13,975 nucleotides of DNA from an uncultured Collinsella sp. (GTDB taxonomy: Bacteria > Actinomycetota > Coriobacteriia > Coriobacteriales > Coriobacteriaceae): positions 1 through 13,975 of the forward strand of contig URGY01000027.1 of the NCBI GenBank assembly GCA_900547505.1. The letters run 5' to 3'. Within the stretch, counting starts at the first letter, position 1. Each line of letters opens with the position of its first letter. A model generated the notes under the pieces. It was not told where the DNA came from and did no database searches. It was given only the letters and a program-made list of their open reading frames with translations. The position numbers and the translations under genes were made by a program. Shown piece after piece: positions 1 to 6,726 of this stretch.

Positions 1-1
1 C

Positions 2-781
2 AAGGGCCAGCGTGGCCTGATCGTGTCCCCGCCCAAGGCCGGCAAGACCACGATCCTCAAGAAGATCTGCCAGTCTATCTCGATTAACAACCCCGAGGTG
101 CACCTCATCTGCCTGCTCGTCGACGAGCGCCCCGAAGAGGTCACCGATATGCAGCGCTCCATTAAGGGCGAGGTCGTGGCCTCGACCTTCGATATGCCCG
201 CCGACAACCACACCCGCGTGGCCGAGCTCGTCATCGAGCGCGCCAAGCGCATCGTGGAGCTGGGCGGCGATGTCGTGGTGGTGCTCGACTCCATCACGCG
301 TCTTGCCCGCGCCTACAACTTGGCGGCGCCCGCCTCGGGCCGTATCCTTTCGGGCGGCGTCGATTCGGCGGCGCTGTATCCGCCCAAGCGCTTCCTGGGC
401 GCAGCCCGTAATATCGAGAACGGTGGCTCGCTCACCATCCTGGCCTCTGCCCTCATCGACACTGGTTCCAAGATGGACGAGGTCATCTTCGAGGAGTTCA
501 AGGGCACCGGCAACATGGAACTTAAGCTCGACCGCGACCTGGCCGACCGTCGCATCTTCCCGGCTATCGACCCCGTTGCCTCCGGTACGCGTAACGAGGA
601 CCTGTTGGTCGACGAGCAGATGCGTCCGTTTGTTTTTGGCCTGCGTCGCATTCTTGCCGGCATGAACAACACCGAGCGCGCAGCCGCATCGTTTATCAAG
701 GGTCTTAAGGGCACCAACACCAACCAAGAGTTCCTGGTGCGTTCGGCCAAAAAGCACAGCGACTACGAGCAGACGTTCTAG
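2..781 (+). CDS. rho: Transcription termination factor Rho, 3' part (5' end cut by the window)
   Basis: Rho is a hexameric RNA-dependent ATPase/helicase that binds untranslated RNA and ends transcription. The open frame runs in from base 2 with no start, so the RNA-binding N-terminal part lies outside. The visible 259 residues are the ATPase core: the P-loop PPKAGKTT is about ten residues in, the [10 protein letters not shown] stretch follows, and the Walker B region is [16 protein letters not shown]. Next come [19 protein letters not shown] and the [11 protein letters not shown] segment typical of the secondary RNA-binding R-loop, then [10 protein letters not shown] with the arginine finger region. 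The C-terminus ([15 protein letters not shown]) is ordinary for Rho. An internal GTG at base 23 is not a plausible start because the frame is already reading Rho-like [11 protein letters not shown] before it. A hairpin terminator follows 38 bases after the stop. Identification is very secure. Confidence 0.97.
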   Translation, partial: KGQRGLIVSPPKAGKTTILKKICQSISINNPEVHLICLLVDERPEEVTDMQRSIKGEVVASTFDMPADNHTRVAELVIERAKRIVELGGDVVVVLDSITRLARAYNLAAPASGRILSGGVDSAALYPPKRFLGAARNIENGGSLTILASALIDTGSKMDEVIFEEFKGTGNMELKLDRDLADRRIFPAIDPVASGTRNEDLLVDEQMRPFVFGLRRILAGMNNTERAAASFIKGLKGTNTNQEFLVRSAKKHSDYEQTF

Positions 782-818
782 GTTGTCATCCACGCGCAGC
801 GATAGTCATCAATTCGAT

Positions 819-852
819 AAAGGGTCGGGGCTTTGAGCCTCGGCCCTTTTTC
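819..852 (+). terminator. Intrinsic terminator after rho
   Basis: AAGGGTCGGGGC pairs with GCCTCGGCCCTT around a TTTGA loop, a 12-bp stem with G-U pairs, and runs straight into a TTTTT tract. It lies 38 bases downstream of the rho stop and would end that transcript. Confidence 0.85.
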
Positions 853-929
853 ATATTGTCGCTCCGCGCTTATTTTTAACCATAAGACCGACGAGCAGCA
901 GGTTTCCCGTTTCAATCCGACATCGTCGC

Positions 930-958
930 TTGCAATCGACGGGGCGGTTTCGCATAAT
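930..958 (+). promoter_or_regulatory. Predicted sigma70-type promoter for the membrane protein/vanZ unit
   Basis: TTGCAA (930-935) and CATAAT (953-958) are separated by exactly 17 bases, close to the TTGACA/TATAAT consensus. Transcription would begin near 965, giving a leader of about 130 bases before the start at 1095. This is the best promoter match in the 313-base gap between rho and the next gene. The rest of the gap holds the rho terminator and the possible leader structure, and I see no supported small gene in it. Confidence 0.55.
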
Positions 959-986
959 AGCTTTTAAGCTTCGCGACGGAAAACGC

Positions 987-1037
987 AGATGAAACGAACC
1001 ATATACCGTTGCTTTGGGGCATAGCCCCGCTTCATCT
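987..1037 (+). other. Possible structured 5' leader of the 466-residue protein gene
   Basis: AGATGAA (987-993) is the perfect complement of TTCATCT (1031-1037), and the enclosed stretch contains a GGGGC-ATA-GCCCC hairpin (1016-1028). Together they could form an outer stem with an inner hairpin in the untranslated leader, about 60 bases before the start codon. There is no T-tract, so it is not a simple terminator. I do not recognise it as a known riboswitch class, and chance pairing cannot be excluded. Confidence 0.3.
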
Positions 1038-1094
1038 TCTCTCGCGCAGCCAACTGAATGATGCGATTTGGGTGCTGGAAGATGGGGAGAGCTC

Positions 1095-2495
1095 ATGGCT
1101 TCTTCTGATGCAACACAACGAGCAGTCCTTGCCGGACTTTCGTGCGGGATCGGCCTTGCCGCTCCCGTGGTTATGTATGCCGCGACGCTGCCGTTTTCGT
1201 CTGTGAACGAGACGGTCGTGGCGGGTGCGGTTCCCTTCGCCGTGGGCGCGGTGGCGGGCGTGGGTATCTATGCCACCTCGCTGGGTATCTCCGAGTATCG
1301 TGCGCAGCGTGAAGAGCGTCTGTTCCAGCCCGATGCCATGGGCGGTGCCGCCAATCTCAATCAGCATCAAAGTGAGTTCAAGACCGCCTCGATTCCAGCT
1401 CAGCAGCAGGATGCGACTCCTTACGCTGTGGCTTCCGCTTCTCAGGCTCAGGCGGAGCAGTCTACCTCGGCATTCCTTTCCGGCCTGACTGGTGCGTTCC
1501 AGCGCCGTCATGCCGATGATGGTGTCCCTACCATCGCTCGAGCCGCAGATGCTATGGACGAGGCCGAGGCTTGGTCCATGATCGACAGTATGCTCGACGA
1601 CGATTCGCCGGTGAGCTGCGACCCTGCACACTCGCGCGACGTCTATCAAGTCGCCATCGACGAACTCACCAACGGCGGGCAGACCGGCTCCTTCAATCGC
1701 GACGACATCGCCGCCGCGGCACGCGCCGTGTCTGGTTCCCAGGCCGCCCCTGCGGGCAGCACGGCGGCTTTCGTGGCACTCGTTGCCAACGCGGCAGCCA
1801 ATAACGCCTACAACGCTACCTCGGCGGACGCGAACGCTTCTGCCGACAATTCGTACGTTGATGAAGCCATGACTGCGGACGAGGAGGCCGTTGCCGCCCG
1901 CCGTGCCGCCGAAAGCTCGCTTTGGGGCGCTCCTGCCCAGCAGCAGGCGGCTGAGGCTGCGCCGTACAATGCAAACCTCGCCAGCATGCCTATCATCTCC
2001 GGTGCCGTGGACATCGATCTCGATGACCTTGATGAACCTGCAGCCATCACCGCATCGATTGATGCCCAAGATCGCATCGACACCGGCGACCTTCCGGACG
2101 CCTCGCTCGAGGTTGATGTTCCCATGGCCGATTACTCGGGCCACGAGGACATGTGGGCCGCCGCCACCGCGATTCTGGATGAGATTGACGAGCCTGCTCC
2201 TGTTGCAGCCCCCGCTCCCGTCGCTGCCCCTCAGCCTGCTGCTCCCGCCTATGTCGGCCGTCACAGCGCTGTTTTCCCCGAGGATACTGCCCGTATCTCA
2301 CGCGAGGGCATCGAGCGGGCCGAGGCTATTGCCGCCGGCATTATGGAAAATCGTCGTCACGAGCGCGTCAATCAGATCCTCGAGGAAGAGATCGAGCGCC
2401 TGCAGTCCTCTACCGCCAAGCGTACGGGCCGTGCCTATCTGAGCGTTATCGAGGGCGGTACCGCCAGCTTCGCGCCGCTCCGCGCGGAGGCATAA
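1095..2495 (+). CDS. Hypothetical Ala/acidic-rich protein with two N-terminal membrane segments
   Basis: I do not recognise a named family. ATG at 1095 is chosen because GGGGAG lies 5 bases before it; the frame opens further upstream at a TTG (1068) without a good ribosome site. The 466-residue product starts with two hydrophobic segments at about residues 10-32 and 40-64, so it is probably anchored in the membrane as a hairpin. It then continues as a long Ala-, Gln- and Asp/Glu-rich low-complexity region, including DIDLDDLDE, followed by a Pro/Ala-rich linker near residues 366-393. The last 73 residues look different and ordered: FPEDTARISREGIERAEAI begins a helical, charged stretch through EEEIERLQSS and ends in an AYLSVIEGGT segment. 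It sits 7 bases upstream of a vanZ-family gene, so both are probably one transcript. A cell-envelope role is only a guess from membrane topology and that neighbour. Confidence 0.75.
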   Translation: MASSDATQRAVLAGLSCGIGLAAPVVMYAATLPFSSVNETVVAGAVPFAVGAVAGVGIYATSLGISEYRAQREERLFQPDAMGGAANLNQHQSEFKTASIPAQQQDATPYAVASASQAQAEQSTSAFLSGLTGAFQRRHADDGVPTIARAADAMDEAEAWSMIDSMLDDDSPVSCDPAHSRDVYQVAIDELTNGGQTGSFNRDDIAAAARAVSGSQAAPAGSTAAFVALVANAAANNAYNATSADANASADNSYVDEAMTADEEAVAARRAAESSLWGAPAQQQAAEAAPYNANLASMPIISGAVDIDLDDLDEPAAITASIDAQDRIDTGDLPDASLEVDVPMADYSGHEDMWAAATAILDEIDEPAPVAAPAPVAAPQPAAPAYVGRHSAVFPEDTARISREGIERAEAIAAGIMENRRHERVNQILEEEIERLQSSTAKRTGRAYLSVIEGGTASFAPLRAEA

Positions 2496-2502
2496 CTTCT
2501 GC

Positions 2503-2952
2503 ATGGTTAAGATCAATCGAAAATGGGCGGTTGTAACCTGCCTGATGGCGCTCTTGATCTGGGGTAATTCGCTGGTTCCCGGCTCGGGGTCGGGCTCGCT
2601 GAGCCTGACGGTCATGGAAGCTATCCGCGGTTTCCTGCACGGCGTGGGACTTCCATATGAATGGGTGACCAACTTTGTTGTTCGCAAGTGCGCACATTTT
2701 ACCGAGTATATGGTGCTCGGCATCTTGGCAACGCACGCCTTTGATTTTGAGGGCCGGCGCACCTTTGACGTGCTGCTGCCCACGGCGGTGTTCCTGCTGC
2801 TGATTCCCTCGATCGACGAAACGATTCAGCTCTTTGTGCCGGGACGCGCCGGCATGATCACCGATGTGATGATCGACTGCTGTGGAGCGGCAACGGGCGT
2901 TGTGCTCCGATATCTCTTACGGTCGCTGATGTGCGCCAAAAAGGCCGCCTAG
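2503..2952 (+). CDS. VanZ-family membrane protein
   Basis: This is a 149-residue integral membrane protein of the VanZ family. VanZ of the vancomycin cluster gives low-level teicoplanin resistance; most chromosomal homologues have no assigned role. Visible family features are an N-terminal membrane segment (about 8-25) ending in the NSLVPG motif, RKCAHFTEY at 61-69, DETIQLFVPGR at 105-115 and DVMIDCCGAATG at 121-132. Further hydrophobic spans lie near 66-80, 89-103 and 122-138. Its start is 7 bases after the upstream stop, with GGAGG 12 bases before the ATG, overlapping the end of the previous gene. The stop codon lies inside the terminator hairpin. Family membership is secure; an antibiotic-resistance function should not be assumed. 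Confidence 0.88.
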   Translation: MVKINRKWAVVTCLMALLIWGNSLVPGSGSGSLSLTVMEAIRGFLHGVGLPYEWVTNFVVRKCAHFTEYMVLGILATHAFDFEGRRTFDVLLPTAVFLLLIPSIDETIQLFVPGRAGMITDVMIDCCGAATGVVLRYLLRSLMCAKKAA

Positions 2953-2982
2953 GACGTAATGTTTGGTCCTAGGCGGCCTTTT
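2939..2982. terminator. Bidirectional intrinsic terminator overlapping the vanZ stop
   Basis: A perfect 17-bp stem pairs 2939-2955 with 2966-2982 across a 10-base loop. The plus strand ends in TTTT and the minus strand in TTTTT, so the hairpin can end both the vanZ transcript and the convergent kinase transcript. The vanZ TAG (2950-2952) lies inside the left arm. A weaker inverted repeat, GGGCGTGG at 3002 with CCACGCCC at 3045, sits between this hairpin and the kinase stop. Confidence 0.9.
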
Positions 2983-3066
2983 ATATTTGAGGGCTTATAT
3001 GGGGCGTGGTGGCGTCGTTCCGTAGGTTGGATTTGCCGAGCGCGCCACGCCCTGTGGGTGCGTCTG

Positions 3067-3957
3067 CTACTGAAGCGCCTGTGCGCCCAGGGCCAGGCAG
3101 CCCATGATGCCCTGCTTGCCCTCGAGGCTGTTGTTGACGATGTAGTTATCGATGTCGTTGACCTCGGGCGTGACGATATAGCCGTTGAGCATCTCGGCGC
3201 ACTTCTTGCGCGCGAGCGGCACGATGGGGGTGTGGTCGGCCACGCCGCCGCCGATGATGATCTTTTGCGGCGCGTAGCACAGCGTGTAGGTCATGAGCGC
3301 CTGTGCCAGATAGCCGGCGAGCAGGTCCATGGCCTCCGGGTCATCGGCCATGTCTCCGGCGCTCTTGCCATCCCAGCGCTTTTTAACGCCGGGGCCGGCG
3401 ATGAGGCCCTCGAGGCAGTTGTCGTGGAAGGGGCAGGCGCTATGCTCGCCGATGGTGTCGCGCGGGTCGCGCGTGACCAGGATGTGGCCGGCCTCGGGAT
3501 GCATCATGCCGTGCACGAGCTTACCGCCCGAGAGCACGCCGGCGCCCACGCCGGTACCGATGGTCAGGTAGACCACGTCGGTGAGGCCCTTGGCGCAACC
3601 AAACGTGACCTCGCCCAGGCAGGCGACGTTGACGTCGGTATCGTAGCCGCAGGGGATATTGAGCTCGTTTTGGATAGTGCCCAGCAGGTCAAAGTAGCGC
3701 CATGCCGTTTTGGGCGTCTCCAGGATCTTGCCGTATTGGGGCGAAGCGGGGTTGACTGCGGTGGGGCCAAATGCGCCGATGCCCAGCGCGGCGATGCCCT
3801 TGTCGGCAAACCATGCGTTGACGGCCTCGACGGTCTCCTGCGGGGTCGTGGTCGCGATCTGCTCGCGCTCTAGGACCGTACCGTCCGCATAGCCCGTGGC
3901 GCAGACCATCTTGGTGCCACCGGCCTCGAGCGCTCCGATAAGCTGCTGCTCTGCCAT
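3067..3957 (-). CDS. ROK-family fructokinase
   Basis: This cytoplasmic sugar kinase very likely uses ATP to phosphorylate fructose at C6 (EC 2.7.1.4). The 296 residues begin with the ROK phosphate-binding motif GALEAGGTK (8-16). Other family features are GIGAFGP, YDTDVNVACLGE containing the likely catalytic Asp, and YLTIGTGVGAG. HPEAGHI followed by CPFHDNCLEG carries the His/Cys zinc-binding set of ROK proteins, and IIIGGGV lies near the C-terminus. The whole pattern matches the Bacillus GmuE/YdhR fructokinase group better than glucokinases, but mannose or another hexose is possible. The ATG has a GAGAGGA ribosome site a few bases upstream. The gene appears to be its own unit, with a terminator of the preceding aminotransferase upstream and the shared hairpin at 2939-2982 downstream. 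No sugar transporter is in view. Confidence 0.9.
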   Translation of the reverse strand: MAEQQLIGALEAGGTKMVCATGYADGTVLEREQIATTTPQETVEAVNAWFADKGIAALGIGAFGPTAVNPASPQYGKILETPKTAWRYFDLLGTIQNELNIPCGYDTDVNVACLGEVTFGCAKGLTDVVYLTIGTGVGAGVLSGGKLVHGMMHPEAGHILVTRDPRDTIGEHSACPFHDNCLEGLIAGPGVKKRWDGKSAGDMADDPEAMDLLAGYLAQALMTYTLCYAPQKIIIGGGVADHTPIVPLARKKCAEMLNGYIVTPEVNDIDNYIVNNSLEGKQGIMGCLALGAQALQ

Positions 3958-3995
3958 AGTATTCCTCTCTCTGGGACGAGTTGCTCCGTGACTAA

Positions 3996-4001
3996 AGTAT
4001 A
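3996..4001 (-). promoter_or_regulatory. Putative -10 element for the fructokinase gene
   Basis: The minus strand reads TATACT here, 38 bases before the kinase start and downstream of the preceding terminator, which is a sensible place for a promoter. No good -35 hexamer is found 16-18 bases further upstream; the sequence there is only T-rich. Confidence 0.35.
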
Positions 4002-4032
4002 GAGCTCTAAACCATTTAAGAAAGCGCTATAG

Positions 4033-4073
4033 AAAGAAGCCTCGCAACGCGGCGGGCGGTGCGGGGCTTCTTT
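4033..4073 (-). terminator. Intrinsic terminator after the aminotransferase gene
   Basis: AAAGAAGCCTCGCA (4033-4046) pairs with TGCGGGGCTTCTTT (4060-4073), a 14-bp stem with one weak position. Read on the minus strand it ends in a T-rich TTCTTTC tract, 26 bases past the aminotransferase stop. Confidence 0.7.
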
Positions 4074-4098
4074 GGTTGCTTTAGTTGCCGGGCCGTCC

Positions 4099-5280
4099 TT
4101 ACCCGCGCGGCTTGATTTTATCACGTAGCGACTTGAGGTTCTCCAGCGCCGCGTTAAGCGTCTCGTCTCGCTTGGCAAAGTGGAAACGAATCAGATGGTT
4201 GACGGGCTCGCGGAAGAAGCTCGAGCCGGGCACGGCGCCCACACCCACTTTAGACGCGAGGTCTTCACAGAACTCGAGGTCGCTGTCATAGCCAAACTCA
4301 GAGATGTCCATCATGACGTAGTAGGCGCCCTGCGGCACGTTATGCTTAAGACCGATGCTGTCGAGTCCCTGGCAGAACAGGTCGCGTTTGGCGGTATAGA
4401 GGTCGAGGACCTCATCGTAATAGCTGTCGTCGAAATTGAGGGCGGTGACGACGGCTTCCTGCAGGGGGGCGGCGGCGCCCACGGTGAGAAAGTCGTGGAC
4501 CTTTTTGATGCGCTCGGTGATTTCGGCAGGGGCGATAGTGTAGCCCAGACGCCAGCCTGTGATGGAGTAGGTCTTGGACAGCGAGCTGCAGCTGATGGTG
4601 CGCTCAAACATGCCGGGCAGCGTGGCCATATAGACGTGCTCGTGGGGCGCGTAGACGATGTGCTCGTAGACCTCGTCGGTGATGCAGTAGGTGTCGTACT
4701 TTTTGCAGAGGTCGGCGATAAAGGTGAGCTCATCGCGTGTAAAGACCTTGCCGCAGGGGTTGGAAGGGTTGCACAGGACGATGGCCTTGGGGTCGTTGTC
4801 GCGGAAGGCCGCCTCGAGTGTCTCGCGGTCAAAGTCGAATGTGGGCGGGTTGAGCGGCACGTAGATGGGCTCGGCACCCGAAAGGATCGTGTCGGCGCCG
4901 TAGTTCTCGTAGAACGGCGAGAAGATGACGACCTTGTCGCCGGGGTTGGTGACCGTCATCATGGCGGCCATCATGGCCTCGGTGGAGCCGCAGGTGACTA
5001 CGATATTCTCGTTGGGGTTCACCGGCATGCCCATAAAATGCTCCTGCTTGGCGGCAAGCGCCTCACGCATGGCCTGGGAGCCCCAGGTGATGGAGTACTG
5101 GTGGTAGAGCGGCTTGGGGTCGGTGGCGATGGTGCTGAGGCTATCGAGCAGCTGCGCCGGGGGATCGAAGTCGGGGAAGCCCTGCGATAGGTTGACGGCG
5201 CCATACTTGTTGGAGATGCGCGTCATGCGGCGGATGACGGAATCAGTAAATGTTGCCGTGCGGTTGGAGAGTTCTTTCAT
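4099..5280 (-). CDS. PLP-dependent class I/II aminotransferase (kynurenine/methionine aminotransferase type)
   Basis: A fold-type I aminotransferase that moves an amino group between an amino acid and a 2-oxo acid using pyridoxal phosphate. ATG at 5280 is preferred because AAGGA lies about 7 bases before it; an in-frame ATG at 5298 has no ribosome site. This gives 393 residues, normal for the family. The NLSQGFPDFDPP opening is characteristic of the subgroup that includes kynurenine aminotransferase, glutamine transaminase K and YbdL methionine aminotransferase. Further landmarks are CGSTEAM, SPFYENY, CNPSNPCG with the substrate/PLP Asn near 174, ITDEVY (Asp202, Tyr205) and SLSKTYSITGWRLGY with the PLP-binding Lys236. 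A C-terminal HLIRFHFAK supplies the carboxylate-binding Arg. It has its own terminator and no pathway neighbours, so the substrate cannot be fixed from context. Confidence 0.9.
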   Translation of the reverse strand: MKELSNRTATFTDSVIRRMTRISNKYGAVNLSQGFPDFDPPAQLLDSLSTIATDPKPLYHQYSITWGSQAMREALAAKQEHFMGMPVNPNENIVVTCGSTEAMMAAMMTVTNPGDKVVIFSPFYENYGADTILSGAEPIYVPLNPPTFDFDRETLEAAFRDNDPKAIVLCNPSNPCGKVFTRDELTFIADLCKKYDTYCITDEVYEHIVYAPHEHVYMATLPGMFERTISCSSLSKTYSITGWRLGYTIAPAEITERIKKVHDFLTVGAAAPLQEAVVTALNFDDSYYDEVLDLYTAKRDLFCQGLDSIGLKHNVPQGAYYVMMDISEFGYDSDLEFCEDLASKVGVGAVPGSSFFREPVNHLIRFHFAKRDETLNAALENLKSLRDKIKPRG

Positions 5281-5364
5281 GCCGGTCCTTTCGAGCATTT
5301 GCAGTGGGGAAAGTTTACTCCTATGAAACCGGTGGGATTTGCTCGAAATGGTCTCGAAAAACTC

Positions 5365-5419
5365 TTTTCAAAATTCTTGAAAATTGGGGCTTGCATCGCG
5401 TGGCGTTCCTTGCAATAAT
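5365..5419 (+). promoter_or_regulatory. tRNA promoter with AT-rich upstream element
   Basis: TTGCAT (5391-5396) and AATAAT (5414-5419) are 17 bases apart, giving a start near 5426, about 20 bases before tRNA-His. The stretch after the -10 (GTCGAGCGCG) is GC-rich, as in stringently controlled stable-RNA promoters. Just upstream, in the -40 to -60 zone, is an AT-rich tract with a perfect 7-bp inverted repeat, TTTTCAA (5365-5371) and TTGAAAA (5377-5383). That position fits an UP element binding the alpha subunit of RNA polymerase. The repeat could instead be an operator shared with the divergent aminotransferase gene. Confidence 0.6.
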
Positions 5420-5446
5420 AGTCGAGCGCGAAGCGCACAGGACACG

Positions 5447-5523
5447 GTGGGTGTAGCTCAGTTGGCTAGAGCGACGGGTTGTGGTCCCGTAGGTCGAGGG
5501 TTCGAGTCCCTTTACCCACCCCA
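5447..5523 (+). tRNA. tRNA-His (anticodon GTG)
   Basis: The cloverleaf is complete. The acceptor GTGGGTG pairs with TACCCAC, the D-arm is GCTC/GAGC, the anticodon stem is ACGGG/CCCGT with loop TTGTGGT (anticodon GTG at 5481-5483), and the T-arm is GAGGG-TTCGAGT-CCCTT. Base 5446 is G and the discriminator is C (5520), matching the extra G-1:C73 pair that marks histidine tRNAs. CCA is encoded (5521-5523). Confidence 0.97.
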
Positions 5524-5545
5524 GTTCTTGCTTCGTGTTGATATC

Positions 5546-5621
5546 GGGTCGTTAGCTCAGTTGGTAGAGCAGGGGACTCTTAATCCCAAGGTCCAGGGTT
5601 CGACCCCCTGACGGCCCACCA
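5546..5621 (+). tRNA. tRNA-Lys (anticodon CTT)
   Basis: The cloverleaf is complete. The acceptor GGGTCGT pairs with ACGGCCC including one G-U pair, the D-arm is GCTC/GAGC, the loop CTCTTAA gives anticodon CTT (5579-5581), and the T-arm is CAGGG-TTCGACC-CCCTG. The discriminator is A, followed by encoded CCA. The first anticodon-stem pair (27-43) is a G-A mismatch. It lies 22 bases after tRNA-His and is probably co-transcribed with it. Confidence 0.97.
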
Positions 5622-5630
5622 AAGCATGTT

Positions 5631-5661
5631 AAAGCGACTGGCTTAGGCTGGTCGCTTTTTT
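5631..5661 (+). terminator. Intrinsic terminator of the tRNA-His/tRNA-Lys unit
   Basis: AAAGCGACTGGC (5631-5642) pairs with GCTGGTCGCTTT (5647-5658) around a TTAG loop, a 12-bp stem with two G-U pairs, and the 3' arm runs into a T-tract (5656-5661). It lies 9 bases after the tRNA-Lys CCA. Read on the minus strand it might also help end dinD, but the T-tract there is poor. Confidence 0.88.
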
Positions 5662-5674
5662 GTTAACCTCGCAT

Positions 5675-5686
5675 GGGGTCGAACCC
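5675..5686 (-). repeat. Inverted 12-base copy of the tRNA-Lys T-arm
   Basis: On the minus strand this stretch reads GGGTTCGACCCC, identical to 5596-5607 of the tRNA-Lys T-arm, 68 bases away in opposite orientation. T-arm to 3'-end fragments are common scars of tRNA-targeted integration, but the core here is short, near-palindromic and in the wrong orientation for a simple direct attachment repeat. Treat it as a possible decayed tRNA remnant or chance. Confidence 0.3.
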
Positions 5687-5704
5687 GTCGGGGCACAGCC
5701 GCTT

Positions 5705-6565
5705 TCACAGATCGAGTCTACCCTGGGGATCGGTAAAACCGTCAGTACCCTCCTTGAGTTTCTTCTCGTCTGCCTTCACGCGACGCTCGAGCTTTTTTGT
5801 ATCCTCGGCAGGTGGTAGGTTCTCGGGGACAATTCCGCGGTCGATGAGGCTGCCACGCACGCTTGTGTTGTTCTCGACGTGCTCTTGTTTGATCTGGTCC
5901 AGGCCGTACAGGTCGTGTTCCTCGGCGTTGAAGGCCGTCATCGAGCTCGTAAGGTCCTTTGCTTTGATGAGGACATCGGCTAACCTGTCCGCCAATGCCG
6001 CGCTCTTGGGTACGCCGAGCTGCTGCTTCATTTCCGCCGTGCTTCTACCGCCGAATAACGCTTCATCGCCCCTCGACTTGATGATCGCGAATCCTTTGGA
6101 GCCCACGCCGCGTTTGAACGCAATACTCGAGAGCTGTTTCTCTGAATCGGATAGCGAGTGGCGCGCCTGCAAGCGCTGAATCTCTGCAAAGCGCTGCTCT
6201 ATGAGCTCTTGGCGGCGGGTCTGCACGGCGAAGTACGCCTGTGCGAGCGCGATCTCCGGCTTGTTTGGGTCTCCGTTTTGGGCGATTAAATAGCATGCGT
6301 AGCGCGTTAACTTATAGTCTTTGACTGCTTTTTGTCCTATTCCTGTAGGTACTATTTTGCTGGTTTCAACAAAATAGGAAACAACAGGCATTTCGTTGAC
6401 TTCACACGATGCCATTGCCCTCTTAATTGCAGTCTCAAAATTGCGCCATTGGGCGTATCCGAGGGGTTCCATTAAATCGCGTGCGAGCCAATACTCAACG
6501 CCGTCTTCCACATTGGCGTAGCTGTCAAGTTCGACACGCCACTTCTCGATATCTCTACTGTCCAT
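5705..6565 (-). CDS. dinD: DNA damage-inducible protein D (DinD family)
   Basis: The 286 residues resemble Escherichia coli DinD (about 274 residues) along most of their length. The strongest block is DYKLTRYACYLIAQNGDP (83-100), followed by NKPEIALAQAYFAVQTRRQEL (101-121); the region EYWLARDLMEPLGY (24-37) and the EDTKKLERRVK tail also match. In E. coli DinD is SOS-induced and interferes with RecA filaments; that role is carried over here by homology only. The ATG at 6565 has an AGGAGGAG ribosome site. Upstream I see neither a GAAC-N4-GTTC nor a CTG-N10-CAG LexA site, so SOS control is not evident. The gene faces away from its neighbours, sits beside a tRNA pair, and contains AT-richer stretches with less biased codons than adjacent genes, which hints at horizontal acquisition. 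No integrase or phage gene accompanies it. Confidence 0.88.
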   Translation of the reverse strand: MDSRDIEKWRVELDSYANVEDGVEYWLARDLMEPLGYAQWRNFETAIKRAMASCEVNEMPVVSYFVETSKIVPTGIGQKAVKDYKLTRYACYLIAQNGDPNKPEIALAQAYFAVQTRRQELIEQRFAEIQRLQARHSLSDSEKQLSSIAFKRGVGSKGFAIIKSRGDEALFGGRSTAEMKQQLGVPKSAALADRLADVLIKAKDLTSSMTAFNAEEHDLYGLDQIKQEHVENNTSVRGSLIDRGIVPENLPPAEDTKKLERRVKADEKKLKEGTDGFTDPQGRLDL

Positions 6566-6593
6566 ATCTCCTCCTCGCTGGTCTATTGTTTAT

Positions 6594-6608
6594 GCGGGCT
6601 TTGCCCGC
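6594..6608 (-). other. Short hairpin in the dinD leader
   Basis: GCGGGC-TTT-GCCCGC is a perfect 6-bp inverted repeat 29 bases upstream of the dinD start and just before its ribosome site. It has no T-tract in either direction. It may be a leader hairpin or an operator; the sequence alone does not decide. Confidence 0.35.
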
Positions 6609-6650
6609 TCTGTATTTAGAATAAGGATATGCTGCCGTGCGGACACGAAT

Positions 6651-6682
6651 GGGCCCCGAGCCACTTCGAGCTCACGGGGCTC
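6651..6682 (-). terminator. Possible terminator of the FAD oxidoreductase gene (no T-tract)
   Basis: GGGCCCCG (6651-6658) pairs with CGGGGCTC (6675-6682), with a further AGC/GCT inside. It lies 45 bases past the oxidoreductase stop but lacks a U-run, so termination there may be inefficient or the hairpin may serve another purpose. Confidence 0.35.
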
Positions 6683-6726
6683 ATAGATATCGATTAGTTG
6701 TGTTCTGCTTTAGATAGGTGTCCAGT

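Noticed and set aside
853..1096. An 81-codon minus-strand small gene in the gap after rho
   Set aside because: It overlaps the promoter and leader of the next gene, has no good ribosome site and shows no recognisable features.
1032..2264. A 410-codon minus-strand frame opposite the 466-residue membrane protein gene
   Set aside because: The plus-strand frame has the promoter, ribosome site, membrane segments and tight spacing to vanZ. The minus-strand translation is Arg/Gly-rich and featureless.
2503..2952. A teicoplanin/vancomycin resistance gene
   Set aside because: VanZ-family proteins are widespread without resistance clusters, and no van genes are present.
2959..3873. A 304-codon plus-strand frame opposite the fructokinase gene
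   Set aside because: It begins inside a terminator loop and overlaps a clear ROK kinase on the other strand.
5673..6179. A 168-codon plus-strand frame starting just past tRNA-Lys
   Set aside because: It is antisense to dinD, which has conserved motifs. The apparent start reads through tRNA-like bases.
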